Shown here piece after piece: positions 8,909-18,600 of a DNA stretch of 64,000 bases. The notes beneath the pieces are model-generated. The model did not search any database. It was not told where the DNA came from and worked only from the letters and a program-made list of their open reading frames with translations. Positions within the stretch are counted from its first letter, which is position 1, and the number at the start of each line of letters is the position of its first letter. Origin of the DNA: Robertmurraya korlensis. GTDB taxonomy: Bacteria > Bacillota > Bacilli > Bacillales > Cytobacillaceae. The stretch lies in contig NZ_JAMBNS010000002.1 in assembly GCF_023715225.1 (NCBI RefSeq), positions 62,001-126,000 of the forward strand, written 5' to 3'. Position numbers and translations under genes: made by a program.

Positions 8909-9024
8909 TCATTGACCCTCCTTATAGTTTTGAGCATAAAAATCTTTAAGGTGTTAGCTTTCCAAACCCCCATCACCCCCGTAATCTTATCTATCTATGA
9001 TTCTTAAATTCTTTTAAAAAGAAT

Positions 9025-9861
9025 TTAGAATGTAATACCAAACCCAAATGCCCCATCTACTAAGCATGTTTGAGCAGCAAATTTCGCTCCTACTTCAAGG
9101 CTTTGTTTGATCAACTGATCCTCATCCATCTGTATCTTTTTTCCTTTTAAGTACTCTAGGATAAATGCCGTGAAAAAAGAATCTCCTGCGCCAAGAGTAT
9201 CTACTGGTTTTACAAAATGTGGCTTTTGTTCAAAAAAGTTTAATCCGTTAAACACCATTGCTCCTCTAGATCCCATCGTCCCAATAGCCATAGAACTTCC
9301 TAACGAACACACGAAAGTTAACAGGTCTTTTACTTCATCTGTTTGTAATTGACCACACGATAGAAGGCTGATATCAACATCAGGACAGACCTTCTTTAAA
9401 ACGCTTTCATTATAATCGGTTGAAAAATCGAAGGAAACGAGAATTCCAGTTTCCTTTAACTTGTGTAGTTCTCCTTCCATTCCGCTATAAATGCTGCTAT
9501 GTGCTATTTCAAATGTTTGAATATAATCCAAATCTTCTGGTGTGAGAATGATAGGATGAGTATTTTGCACACCTCCATCATTCCCTCCGATAAATACTCT
9601 GTCACCATCCACAAGATCGACCGCTGCAAAGCCATTTTCACCAGGATTCTGTCGACAATGAGAAACATCAATCCTCAATTTATTTAGCGTTTCAATAATA
9701 TGATTTGCGGCTTTATCATCTCCAAAAACACCTAAATAAGCTGCCTCAATTCCTAGTTGCTTAGCATACACACTAAAGTTAAGTGCATTTCCTCCTGGAT
9801 ACATGATTCTCTTGTACATATACTTATCCACCACATTATCTCCAACCCCAATGACTCTCAT
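9025..9861 (-). CDS. frlD: Fructosamine 6-kinase (PfkB/ribokinase family)
   Basis: FrlD phosphorylates imported fructosamines so that FrlB can split them. The PfkB fold is clear: MRVIGVGDNVVDKY at the N-terminus, GGNALNFSVYAKQLG near residue 25, and the ATP/catalytic motif DTLGAGDSFFTAF near residue 225. I placed the start at the internal ATG at 9861 because GGGAGGGGG lies just upstream. The reading frame stays open 39 bases further up, but that stretch contains the FrlR operator. This gives 278 residues, usual for the family. It follows frlR by about 60 bases. Confidence 0.9.
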   Translation of the reverse strand: MRVIGVGDNVVDKYMYKRIMYPGGNALNFSVYAKQLGIEAAYLGVFGDDKAANHIIETLNKLRIDVSHCRQNPGENGFAAVDLVDGDRVFIGGNDGGVQNTHPIILTPEDLDYIQTFEIAHSSIYSGMEGELHKLKETGILVSFDFSTDYNESVLKKVCPDVDISLLSCGQLQTDEVKDLLTFVCSLGSSMAIGTMGSRGAMVFNGLNFFEQKPHFVKPVDTLGAGDSFFTAFILEYLKGKKIQMDEDQLIKQSLEVGAKFAAQTCLVDGAFGFGITF

Positions 9862-9887
9862 TATTTTCCCCCTCCCGGCATTCCCAA

Positions 9888-9899
9888 TGGTATATACCA
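9888..9899. promoter_or_regulatory. FrlR-type operator between frlR and frlD
   Basis: TGGTATATACCA, a second identical copy, in the short gap between the regulator stop and the kinase start. It could let FrlR control the structural genes separately from its own gene. Confidence 0.8.
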
Positions 9900-9921
9900 T
9901 TTTACAAACCTGAAATGAACG

Positions 9922-10650
9922 TCATTTCAGATGTAACTCAGAATAAAATCTAACAATGTCACTTCTTGTAAGTGATGTTGAAAATTCTATTGATTGCCCC
10001 TGGTCATCGTAGGCAACCGCTTCACGCAATACACATGGACTCTCGGATCGAATTCTAAGTAATTTACTGTCACTTTCTTCTGCTAGTTTCACCTTCATAT
10101 ATTCTTTGGCCTTTACTAATGTAATTCCATATTCGCTTTCTAACATTTGATAAAGCGAATGATTGTTTGTAATTAGGTGATCAATGTCTGGACAGTATTT
10201 ATAAGGAATAAAGGATTCCTCAATAGAAACTGGGATTCCATTTACATTTCGCAAACGCTTAATGATGACCAATTCTTCACCAACTGGGATATGTAGCTTA
10301 TTAGCAATACTTGGTTTTGCTGGACTCTTTTTAATAGAAAGCACTTGTGTACTTGGTGTTAACCCCTTGCCCAACATCGTCCTTGTAAAGCTATTAAAGG
10401 TAATAAAATCCATTTCAATTTTATAATTAGAAATAAAGGTTCCTGCACCAACTCTTCTTTCTACTACTCCTTCTCTTTCTAATATGGAAAGAGTATGTCT
10501 TGCTGTCATCCGACTGATTCCATATTGTTCCGCTAATTCCCTCTCAGATGGGAGCTTATCTCCATGCTTTAGTTTCCCGCTTTCAATATCATCAATGATT
10601 TTGTCTTTTAACTGTTGATAAAAAGGTGTTTCTTCTTCCCCTTTATACAT
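9922..10650 (-). CDS. frlR: GntR-family repressor with UTRA domain, FrlR-like
   Basis: This 242-residue regulator has an N-terminal GntR winged helix (residues 5-75, with GDKLPSERELAEQYGISRMT) and a C-terminal UTRA effector domain (about 90-238). UTRA domains bind sugar phosphates or similar ligands, here presumably a phosphorylated fructosamine. It is the first gene of the unit. In B. subtilis frlR is transcribed apart from the frl structural genes; here it leads them. Three identical palindromes in the locus are the likely binding sites, one of them upstream of its own promoter. Confidence 0.88.
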   Translation of the reverse strand: MYKGEEETPFYQQLKDKIIDDIESGKLKHGDKLPSERELAEQYGISRMTARHTLSILEREGVVERRVGAGTFISNYKIEMDFITFNSFTRTMLGKGLTPSTQVLSIKKSPAKPSIANKLHIPVGEELVIIKRLRNVNGIPVSIEESFIPYKYCPDIDHLITNNHSLYQMLESEYGITLVKAKEYMKVKLAEESDSKLLRIRSESPCVLREAVAYDDQGQSIEFSTSLTRSDIVRFYSELHLK

Positions 10651-10697
10651 TTCCTCACCTGCTTCAAATGGTTAAATACTTTGCTAGTTCTATTTAC

Positions 10698-10727
10698 ATT
10701 ATATAGTAAAATTCAATTTTCTGTCCT
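10698..10727 (-). promoter_or_regulatory. Probable sigma-A promoter of frlR
   Basis: On the minus strand AGGACA (4 of 6 matches to TTGACA), an 18-base spacer and a perfect TATAAT. It is 48 bases upstream of the frlR start. An FrlR operator lies 20 bases upstream of the -35 box. I saw nothing else in the 390-base gap 10651-11042 apart from the operator, the cre box and the nsrR terminator listed separately. Confidence 0.55.
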
Positions 10728-10747
10728 TTGCTTTTCGAAAGTTCATT

Positions 10748-10759
10748 TGGTATATACCA
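10748..10759. promoter_or_regulatory. FrlR-type operator upstream of frlR
   Basis: Third identical copy of TGGTATATACCA, just upstream of the predicted frlR promoter, consistent with autoregulation. Confidence 0.8.
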
Positions 10760-10827
10760 TTTTAAACAGGTGGGAAATTCAGCTTTAGTGAAGGAATACG
10801 TATTATTGTTTTTATTTCAGATATTTA

Positions 10828-10841
10828 TGAAAGCGATTACA
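10828..10841 (+). promoter_or_regulatory. Candidate cre (CcpA) site upstream of the frl operon
   Basis: TGAAAGCGATTACA matches the cre consensus at 13 of 14 positions. It is about 180 bases upstream of the frlR start, in the only long gap before the operon. Consensus match only. Confidence 0.45.
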
Positions 10842-11010
10842 ACTTTATTTAATTTAGAATAGTTTAAATATTCAGTGTTGTCAACGAAACTATCGAATCT
10901 TTTTCAATTTTTCCATCAACAATTTCCTACATAATTTTTAAGCAAACAAAAAAATAGGAAGTATTTTAATTACTTAATACCAGAAAATGCCTTTTCTAGA
11001 TTTTATTAAT

Positions 11011-11034
11011 AAAAGGTTGCCATAGCAACCTTTT
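11011..11034 (-). terminator. Terminator after nsrR
   Basis: Perfect 10-bp stem (AAAAGGTTGC / GCAACCTTTT, loop of 4) immediately downstream of the nsrR stop, with T-rich sequence on both sides. Confidence 0.8.
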
Positions 11035-11042
11035 TACTATCA

Positions 11043-11471
11043 TTAAAATAGTGTTTTTAATTCTTCTCTATTTTGAAGTAAATCTTCTAGTGTATATCCG
11101 TCTAAGACTTTCAAATAAGAGTTCAACGCCTCATTTAATACATGTTTTAATTTACAAGCGGGACTGATTCTACAAGTGTTGCTCGCTTGGTCAAAACATT
11201 CAACCATATTTATAGGACTTTCTGTCAGGCGAACAATTGATCCAATATTTATTTGAGCCGGCTCCTTCGCTAACCGTATTCCACCGTTTCGTCCTCTAAC
11301 GGTTTCAATCAACCCAAGCTTCCCTAATTCATAGACTACTTTACTTAAATGGTTGTTCGATATGTTATAAAAGCTGGAAATTTCCTTAATATTCGATTTC
11401 CCACTGCTTGTCTGCATTCCCAAGTAGATAAGAACACGTAACGTATAGTCTGTATATGCGGTTAATTGCAT
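11043..11471 (-). CDS. nsrR: Nitric-oxide-sensing Rrf2 repressor NsrR
   Basis: NsrR represses hmp and other genes until nitric oxide destroys its iron-sulfur cluster. From the ATG at 11471, preceded by AAGGTGA, the protein is 142 residues. It shows the Rrf2 start MQLTAYTDYTLRVLIYLGM and a winged helix. Cluster cysteines fall at 92, 100 and 106 (ECFDQASNTCRISPAC), the same positions I recall for B. subtilis NsrR. An upstream in-frame start would add 18 residues without a ribosome site. It is divergent from hmp, its main expected target. Operator-like repeats lie between the two. Confidence 0.92.
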   Translation of the reverse strand: MQLTAYTDYTLRVLIYLGMQTSSGKSNIKEISSFYNISNNHLSKVVYELGKLGLIETVRGRNGGIRLAKEPAQINIGSIVRLTESPINMVECFDQASNTCRISPACKLKHVLNEALNSYLKVLDGYTLEDLLQNREELKTLF

Positions 11472-11556
11472 CGTAATCACCTTAACTCCTATGTCATTCA
11501 ATAATTCAACTATACCATAAACCAAACTTTTTCATCATAAATGTGAACATTCTGTT

Positions 11557-11575
11557 AAACATGTATTTAAAATAT
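11557..11575. promoter_or_regulatory. NsrR operator-like repeat, copy 1
   Basis: A 19-base AT-rich sequence, AAACATGTATTTAAAATAT, repeated exactly 48 bases later. Its ATGTATTTAAAATAT core resembles the B. subtilis NsrR site. This copy is nearer nsrR and may serve autoregulation. Confidence 0.65.
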
Positions 11576-11604
11576 TGCTTTAAGTAATCATCAATGCCTA
11601 AAAT

Positions 11605-11623
11605 AAACATGTATTTAAAATAT
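11605..11623. promoter_or_regulatory. NsrR operator-like repeat, copy 2
   Basis: Exact second copy of the 19-base sequence, 41 bases upstream of the hmp start, where a bound repressor would block the hmp promoter. Confidence 0.7.
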
Positions 11624-11663
11624 ATCTTTAACACTGTGAGAATATTATTAAGGGGAGATTAAC

Positions 11664-12902
11664 ATGACAACAGCCACAAGCCCATTAGATTCAAAAACAA
11701 TTGAGATTATTAAGTCTACTGTTCCTGTCTTAGCACAACATGGGGAAGCCATTACCAAGAGATTCTACGAGATGATGTTTACAAATCATCCGGAGTTGTT
11801 AAATATCTTTAACCATGCTAATCAAAAACAAGGAAGACAGCCTAAAGCACTCGCGAATACTGTCTATGCTGCCGCTGCATATATTGATAATTTAGAAGCC
11901 ATTCTACCAGTTGTTAGACAAATTGCCCATAAACATAGAAGTTTACAAGTTAAAGCTGAGCATTATCCTATCGTCGGAAAACATTTATTATTGGCAATAA
12001 AAGATGTACTTGGAGATGCTGCGACCGATGACATTATTAATGCTTGGGGGAAAGCGTATGGTGTCATTGCTGATGTATTTATTCAAGTAGAGAAAGAAAT
12101 GTATGAGGAAACGGTTTCTCAATCTGGTGGTTGGAATGATTTCAGAGACTTCACTGTTGCTAAGAAAGTAAAAGAAAGTGAAGTAATCACCTCTTTCTAC
12201 TTACAGCCAAAGGATGGTAAGGGAATTCCTACTTTCACTCCTGGACAGTATATTAGCATTCGTGTAAAAATTGCCGGAGAAGAGTACACTCATATTCGTC
12301 AGTATAGCTTATCTGACAGCCCTGAAAAAGAGTACTTCCGTATAAGTGTAAAAAAGGAAACCTCTTCTTCTGAACATATCCCAAACGGGAAAGTATCCAC
12401 TTACTTACACGATACCATCCAAGAAGGAGACACACTAGAAGTGACAGCTCCTGCCGGTGACTTTGTTCTAGATGTAGAATCTAAAGAACCTGTTGTATTG
12501 CTTAGCGGTGGGGTTGGAATTACTCCAATGATTAGCATGCTAAATACCATTGCTACCAAACAGCCAAATCGTAAAGTTACTTTCGTTCATGCTTCCATTA
12601 ACAGTACGACTCACGCTATGCATGAACATGTTAAAGAACTTTCAAGTCAATCGGAGAATATCAAGTATCATCTTTGCTATGAAAAACCGACTGAAATGGA
12701 TGTATTAAACAAGGAATTCGATAAAGAAGGATTTATTGATCTTCCTTGGATTGATTCTATCGTTCAAAATAAAAACGCTTCTTTCTACTTCTGTGGTCCA
12801 ATTCCATTCATGAAAACAGTTAATCATGCATTAAAAGAGTTAGGAATTTCTTCGGATAAGATTCATTTTGAATTCTTTGGTCCTGCTGATCAGTTAAATT
12901 AA
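11664..12902 (+). CDS. hmp: Flavohemoglobin, nitric oxide dioxygenase
   Basis: Hmp oxidises NO to nitrate with O2 and NAD(P)H in the cytoplasm. The 412-residue protein has an N-terminal globin domain (about 1-140) with distal Tyr35 (RFYEMMF) and proximal His89 (IAHKHRSL). An FAD-binding barrel follows with the RQYSLSD motif near 212. The NAD-binding domain carries [12 protein letters not shown] near 275 and the conserved C-terminal FEFFGP. Length is standard. Strong AGGGGAG ribosome site. It pairs with divergent nsrR, and two operator-like repeats sit in the shared gap. Confidence 0.96.
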   Translation: MTTATSPLDSKTIEIIKSTVPVLAQHGEAITKRFYEMMFTNHPELLNIFNHANQKQGRQPKALANTVYAAAAYIDNLEAILPVVRQIAHKHRSLQVKAEHYPIVGKHLLLAIKDVLGDAATDDIINAWGKAYGVIADVFIQVEKEMYEETVSQSGGWNDFRDFTVAKKVKESEVITSFYLQPKDGKGIPTFTPGQYISIRVKIAGEEYTHIRQYSLSDSPEKEYFRISVKKETSSSEHIPNGKVSTYLHDTIQEGDTLEVTAPAGDFVLDVESKEPVVLLSGGVGITPMISMLNTIATKQPNRKVTFVHASINSTTHAMHEHVKELSSQSENIKYHLCYEKPTEMDVLNKEFDKEGFIDLPWIDSIVQNKNASFYFCGPIPFMKTVNHALKELGISSDKIHFEFFGPADQLN

Positions 12903-12916
12903 GCTTTAAAATTAGC

Positions 12917-12950
12917 AAAGCCATTCTAGCTGTTATAGCTGAATGGCTTT
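12917..12950 (+). terminator. Terminator after hmp
   Basis: A 10-bp perfect stem, AAAGCCATTC / GAATGGCTTT, followed by TTTTTCC on the plus strand. It also lies between the converging hmp and nitronate monooxygenase genes. Confidence 0.85.
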
Positions 12951-12959
12951 TTTCCACAA

Positions 12960-14027
12960 TCAAAATTCCTTTAACAACTGATTGACCTGAGAAACAATAC
13001 CTGTGATGAGTTCATTCACAGATTGACGTTTACTTAGCCTTACTCCCTGCCCCGACCAAAGAGACATCATCTCAGGATTATTTTGTCTCGCAGCTTCGCT
13101 TCTAATATGACTAGTTAAATAATGTTGAATAGGATAAGCTGGAATCAAGTTTTCTCTGCTCTTCAGCTCTTTCATAAACTGGTTGTTAATTCCTCTAGCT
13201 GGTTTTCCAGAAAATACAGTAGTTAACATCGTCTCGTCTTCGGCTGCTTGTAGTATAGCTGTTTTGTGTTGATCATGTGCTCCACTCTCTATCGTAGTGA
13301 GGAAAGCTGTTCCCATTTGAACTGCTTCTGCTCCTAAAAACATAGAAGCAATTAAGCCTCTACCATCCATCACCCCGCCGGATGCAATGACAGGAATGGT
13401 AACATGATCCACAACCTGAGGTACCAAAGCCATTAGGCCTACTAGACTTTCTTGTGCGCCTTTTGCAAAAGTTCCCCGATGCCCCCCTGCCTCACTTCCT
13501 TGGACCACAACAGCATCCATCCCAATATTTTCATTGATAACAGCTTCATTTACTGTCGTGGCTGTTCCAATGACAATGACGTTATGTTTCTTTAATTCGT
13601 TTATTACTTCCTTTGATGGGATACCAAAAGTAAAAGAGCAAACAGGCACCTCTTCTTCAATGACAATTTTTATTTTTTCTTCAAATGTAGAGCTGTTTTC
13701 ATATGTAGGCATTTCCCATTTAATCCCTAATCCATTTCTAATAGATTGTAAGAGTTCGTTAGCTTCATTAATCTCCTCTTCAGAAATCTTCGGTTGTTCG
13801 GGTATAAATAAGTTAACTCCAAATGTCCTCGTAGTTAAAGCTTTTATTTCCTTTATTTGTTGACGTAATTCATTGGGTTGCATATATCCAGCACCTATCA
13901 TCCCTAAGACACCGGCATTGGACACCGAAGAGACAAACCTAGAAGTTGTTACACCGCCTGCCATAGGTGCTTGTATGATCGGATAATCCAATCCTATTAG
14001 TTCAGTTATTTTATTTTGGTACCACAT
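12960..14027 (-). CDS. Nitronate monooxygenase-family FMN enzyme
   Basis: A 355-residue TIM-barrel flavoenzyme of the 2-nitropropane dioxygenase/enoyl-ACP reductase II (FabK) family. Motifs are the N-terminal PIIQAPMAGGVTT, GFGVN-like FGVNLFIP, QGSEAGGHRGTF around residue 180 (the FMN phosphate and catalytic region), and VIASGGVMDGRGL. Enzymes of this class oxidise toxic nitronates; others act as FabK. FabK proteins are usually shorter and nearer fab genes, so I favour the nitronate enzyme. The ATG at 14027 is spaced correctly from GGAAGG; a GTG three codons upstream is too close. It converges on hmp but shows no link to nitric oxide control. Confidence 0.85.
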   Translation of the reverse strand: MWYQNKITELIGLDYPIIQAPMAGGVTTSRFVSSVSNAGVLGMIGAGYMQPNELRQQIKEIKALTTRTFGVNLFIPEQPKISEEEINEANELLQSIRNGLGIKWEMPTYENSSTFEEKIKIVIEEEVPVCSFTFGIPSKEVINELKKHNVIVIGTATTVNEAVINENIGMDAVVVQGSEAGGHRGTFAKGAQESLVGLMALVPQVVDHVTIPVIASGGVMDGRGLIASMFLGAEAVQMGTAFLTTIESGAHDQHKTAILQAAEDETMLTTVFSGKPARGINNQFMKELKSRENLIPAYPIQHYLTSHIRSEAARQNNPEMMSLWSGQGVRLSKRQSVNELITGIVSQVNQLLKEF

Positions 14028-14241
14028 CAATATCACCCTTCCATCAACTTTGACAATTTCATTTATTTTCTATTTAAATTCGCTTAAAATATCTCACTTT
14101 CCTTCTGGCTAGGATAGTATTATCGACTACCCGGATTGACAATATAACGATAAATCTATATATTCAAATTTATTGTGACTACTAAAATATGTTCCTAATA
14201 TAGTAGTTTAATTAAAAAAATCATCTTGAAGGAGTAACAAC

Positions 14242-15579
14242 ATGCAACAGAAAATACCGTTTTCCACTTATGCATTGATCGGTACAATGCTATTCGGTCT
14301 TTATTTTGGGGCAGGAAATTTAATTTTTCCGATCCAATTAGGACAACTTGCAGGTACGAACTTTTGGCCAGCATTGATTGGCTTTTTAGTCACAGCCATT
14401 GGTCTTCCCTTTTTAGGCATCTTAGCAATTGGCCTATCTGGCAGTACAGGTCTTCGTGATTTAGCTAGTCGCGTGCATCCACTTTTTGGTGTCGTATTCG
14501 CGATGGCCCTTTACTTAACGATTGGACCATTTTTTGCGATTCCACGTACGGCAACTGTACCATTTGTTGTTGGCTTTGAACCGTATATCAATCCAGACTC
14601 AGCAAGCTTATGGCTCGGATTGTTTAGCCTTGTATTTTTTGCCATTGTTTATTATTTCTCTTTAAACCCAGCAAAGATTATGGACTACGTTGGAAAATAT
14701 TTAACCCCTGCCTTTTTATTATTTTTATTTATTTTAATTGTTACTGCGATTTTGAAGCCGATGGGTAACTTTGGTGAACCAACTGGTGATTATAAAAACT
14801 TAGCCTTTATGACAGGCTTTAAAGAAGGCTATAACACGATGGATGCCCTTGCCTCCCTTGCTTTCGGAATTGTTGTCATCAACACGATTAAAAGCCAAGG
14901 CATCACTCAAACAAAAGCGATTGCCAAAGCTACTTGGCAATCTGGTGTGTTTGCGATGGGACTTATGACACTCATTTATGGTCTTATTACGTATATGGGT
15001 GCATCGAGTATAACCGCAGTTGGAACATTTACGAATGGCGGGGAGATCTTTGCTGCCGTTTCTCAGCATTACTTCGGATCATTCGGTAACATTTTATTAG
15101 CCATTATTATTGTTCTCGCTTGCTTAAAAACAAGTATTGGACTTATTACGGCATGTAGTGAATTTTTCCATAATGTTTTTCCTAAAGTGAGCTATCGTTG
15201 GTTTGTACTTATCCTTTGTATCGTTTCTTTTGCCATTGCGAATTTCGGTTTGAACAATATCATTTTGTTTGCGATTCCGGTATTAATGTTCTTATATCCA
15301 TTAGCAATTGTTCTAATTTTATTGGCTTTATTTTCACCATTATTCAAAGGGAAACAAAGCGTATTCGCTGCATCGATGCTACTCACATTCTTTGTCAGTA
15401 TCATTGATGGGTATAGCACATTAGCGGCTTATTTACCTGGAGCGACTGTAGGATTACTCGATTCGATTAAAACTTTTTATTTAGAATTTTTACCACTCTA
15501 TGAAATTGGCCTTGGATGGATGCTGCCAGCTTTTATTGGCGTGATTATCGGCTTGTTATGGCCGAGTAAAATGAAATAA
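14242..15579 (+). CDS. brnQ: Branched-chain amino acid carrier BrnQ
   Basis: This 445-residue secondary transporter of the LIVCS family imports leucine, isoleucine and valine with Na+ or H+. It has about 12 hydrophobic helices and starts with the family signature YALIGTMLFGLYFGAGNLIFPIQLG. The conserved GPFFAIPRTATVPF lies near residue 107. A good AAGGAG ribosome site precedes the ATG. It is a single-gene unit bounded by a shared terminator. I found no clear T-box or CodY box in the 215-base upstream gap. Confidence 0.95.
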   Translation: MQQKIPFSTYALIGTMLFGLYFGAGNLIFPIQLGQLAGTNFWPALIGFLVTAIGLPFLGILAIGLSGSTGLRDLASRVHPLFGVVFAMALYLTIGPFFAIPRTATVPFVVGFEPYINPDSASLWLGLFSLVFFAIVYYFSLNPAKIMDYVGKYLTPAFLLFLFILIVTAILKPMGNFGEPTGDYKNLAFMTGFKEGYNTMDALASLAFGIVVINTIKSQGITQTKAIAKATWQSGVFAMGLMTLIYGLITYMGASSITAVGTFTNGGEIFAAVSQHYFGSFGNILLAIIIVLACLKTSIGLITACSEFFHNVFPKVSYRWFVLILCIVSFAIANFGLNNIILFAIPVLMFLYPLAIVLILLALFSPLFKGKQSVFAASMLLTFFVSIIDGYSTLAAYLPGATVGLLDSIKTFYLEFLPLYEIGLGWMLPAFIGVIIGLLWPSKMK

Positions 15580-15589
15580 AGAACAATAG

Positions 15590-15621
15590 AAAAGGAGGAA
15601 GTCCAACGACTTCCTCCTTTT
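15590..15621. terminator. Bidirectional terminator between brnQ and the fructanase gene
   Basis: A perfect 14-bp stem (AAAAGGAGGAAGTC / GACTTCCTCCTTTT, loop CAAC... of 4) with A/T tails on both sides, serving both converging genes. Confidence 0.9.
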
Positions 15622-15675
15622 CTAACCTTAATCGTATTTTTCCGTATAAAAACGTTTCTAAAAGGTCATAAAAAT

Positions 15676-18600
15676 TTACTTCTTTTCCTCCAGCTCCACT
15701 GGAATATTCACATCATCTAGATTAATATGCCCCCATCCTCCTGTATGTTTATCAACAACTTGAATAAACAGTTTTCTACCCATAAACTCTGAAGCGTCCC
15801 ATCTAACTCTTCTGTAGGCTTCGCCGTTATGGCCAGTTGCTTTCCTTAAGATTTCTTTTGTTTCCGCATCGACCAGGGCTACGTATAGTAATTGCTCATC
15901 TGCTCCGCCTGAAGTTAAGAAGTCAATTTGACCATCTCCTCCGAGGACAAAGTCTGCAGATTTCAACACACCCGTTGCCGCATCTCCCCCATGATCAGGA
16001 TGAAAACCCCATAAATGATATTTATTTGGGTCAGTGGAAGTAGTTGCCTGACCGAAAGGACCACCCCATCCCCAATCATTCTTATTGGTTACATGGTCAT
16101 TTGTGAAAGTATTTCCTTCTACAATCGTCCATCCGGTTAAATCTCCTGTTTGAAAGTCATGATTTATTAATTCTTTATGTGGAATTTCCTCTTTAGGGGT
16201 ATCATCCCCATAATACGCTGGTACGACTGTGTCACTATAGGCAGATCCCATCTCATATACTTTCATTGAGACAATATTTGCCTTTCCGTTCTTACTCCAA
16301 AGTTCAAGTCCTAATGCATCCGCTTTTGTTGGGTATGCTCTTGTGGTAATGCTTTTTTGCCCATTCGCATACGCTTCAATCATCGATCGGTCTAGGAAAA
16401 TATGAAGCTTCACATTTTCTCCTTGTGTGGAAAGAGTTCCAGAATTGCTAGTTTTCGAGGCATCAGGGTCTACACTCATTTTCGTAGCGTCTACTCCAAA
16501 TTGCTCGTTTGTCTCGTCAAAATAGAGGTTTACTTCTTCTGATGAATCTCCTGATTGACGAACTTTAATACCATATTTCTCATCCGATTTTGCTTTAATT
16601 TCAAGGATGATTTCTAACATATCTCCTTTTACTTTCTCAAGCTTCTTATTTGCCTTTGATAGACTCGAATTTCTAATATTAATCAGTTGTTTGCCTCGGA
16701 GAGTTTCTAACTCTTTAATCGGCTTAACACCAAGCTCTCCATTCTTTAATAGAGACAATTCTAATGGTAAACCAGCGTTATGTGCCCAACCCGCATCATA
16801 ATGCTCCTGGTCCGTTCTTCGGTCTTGAGCAATACTAAATAGAATCGAACGTCCTTTATCATCAATCATTCCACTAGGTCCAGTAAAATGTACACCGTAA
16901 TCAAATAGTTTCGGCTCCTCATGGTCTGGGATAAATTGATTCTTTTCTTTATCCCATGAGCCCACCCAATGGAACACGTATTTTACGTTATGTTCACTAT
17001 AGCTCTTAAACCAAGGATTGATAAAAAATGCATACTTTTGTTCTCCGTTTGCATCCTTCCCAATAGGTAAAAACACTGGTAATTCCCAAACATCACCTGT
17101 TTTTGGATAGGCTTTGGAATTCCCTGTAAAGAATGGACCAACATACTCCCAATTTTCCAGGTCTTTTGAAGTGTATAGGAGTGCGGAACCTCCTACATTT
17201 TCTATACCCGAACCAACAATTTGATACCAAGTATCACCATCTTGCCAGACAAATGGATCACGGAACTGACCATACATTACCTTCCCTTCCTCTGCTGGAA
17301 GATCAGGTGCTTGAACCGTAACAGGATGTTCTAACATATCCCACATCTTCAGCATTGGATCTTTGACATCCATTGGTTTCGCCAAACCTGTCATTTGGTT
17401 CGGTGTCTTGCTGTCATCTCCCGCTGTAAAAAATAACACCGGCTCTCCATTTTGATCAAAGCTTGCAGAGCCAGACCATACTCCGTCTGGTGACACACCT
17501 GATGGAGCTAACGCAACCGGAGCATCTTCCCAATGAACCATATCGTCACTTACCGCGTGACCCCAATGGATTTGATGCCAGTAAGGTCCTTGTGGATTAT
17601 GCTGATAGAAGAGATGATATTTTCCGTTATAATAAAACGGAGCATGCGGTTCATTCATCCAGTGACCTGGTGAGAGAAAATGATATTGTGGGCGATATCG
17701 ATCCCCATCATATACACTGCGGTCAAAAGATAAATCTGGAAGAGGTAACTGTCCATTTTCATGACTTGTAATCACTTGTTGATAGTGGCTTTTAATCTCC
17801 TCTTCAGATAATGCTTTATTGTAGATTTTCAGATCATCAATCATCCCGTTAAACATATTTGCTGTAAACGAGCTTAATACGGCGGCTGAATTATGCTTTC
17901 CAATTAAAAGATTATTCTCGGTCGCTGTAATCGTGGCATTTCTAGGAGTATCTACTTCCCCAACCAGGTCACCATTTAAAAACAACCTCATCTTTTTTTC
18001 ATCCTGGTCAAAAGTGGCTACAATATAGGACCACTGATCTTTTTCAAGCGGTTTGTCTTCTTTTGCCCACACTTCTTTCCATTCGCCATTCATCCCGGCT
18101 TGGAATGACCATTTTCCATGTCGACCCATTCCTAAAATATAGCCTTCGCCTCGAGCTTTATTGTGCTGATTAACAATCGCTGACAGCTGACCAAGATCTC
18201 CCCATTCATACGATCGTGGTGCTACCCATGCTTCTATTGTCAATGCAGCACTTGGCTGTGCTGCCTTTTTAATAGGTTGATTGATATAAGTTGAATAGCC
18301 ATCAAATAGAAGTGCCTGACCCACGACCCCTTTTCTCCAAAGAGGATCGGTAGAAGGCTTATACTTTGCTTCATTAAATACATATTCTACCTTTAGCTGT
18401 TCGTTTTTGACTGATTCAAGAGCGGTATGGCCCTTTTGTTCATCAAAATTCCAATGACTTAACATCCCGCGACCTTTCACTTGAAAATCATCCACATTCA
18501 GATGTCCAAACCCTCCTGTATGTTGATCGACCACTCTGATATATACTTTTTCACCTACATATTCTGAAGCCTTCCAGGTAACACGTTTATATGCCTCTGA

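Noticed and set aside
12960-14027. FabK (enoyl-ACP reductase II) as the identity of the FMN enzyme
   Set aside because: It shares the fold, but length and the absence of fab neighbours favour a nitronate monooxygenase. Not excluded.
14037-14241. T-box or CodY site upstream of brnQ
   Set aside because: I could not find the T-box core sequence, a terminator, or a good CodY box in this gap.
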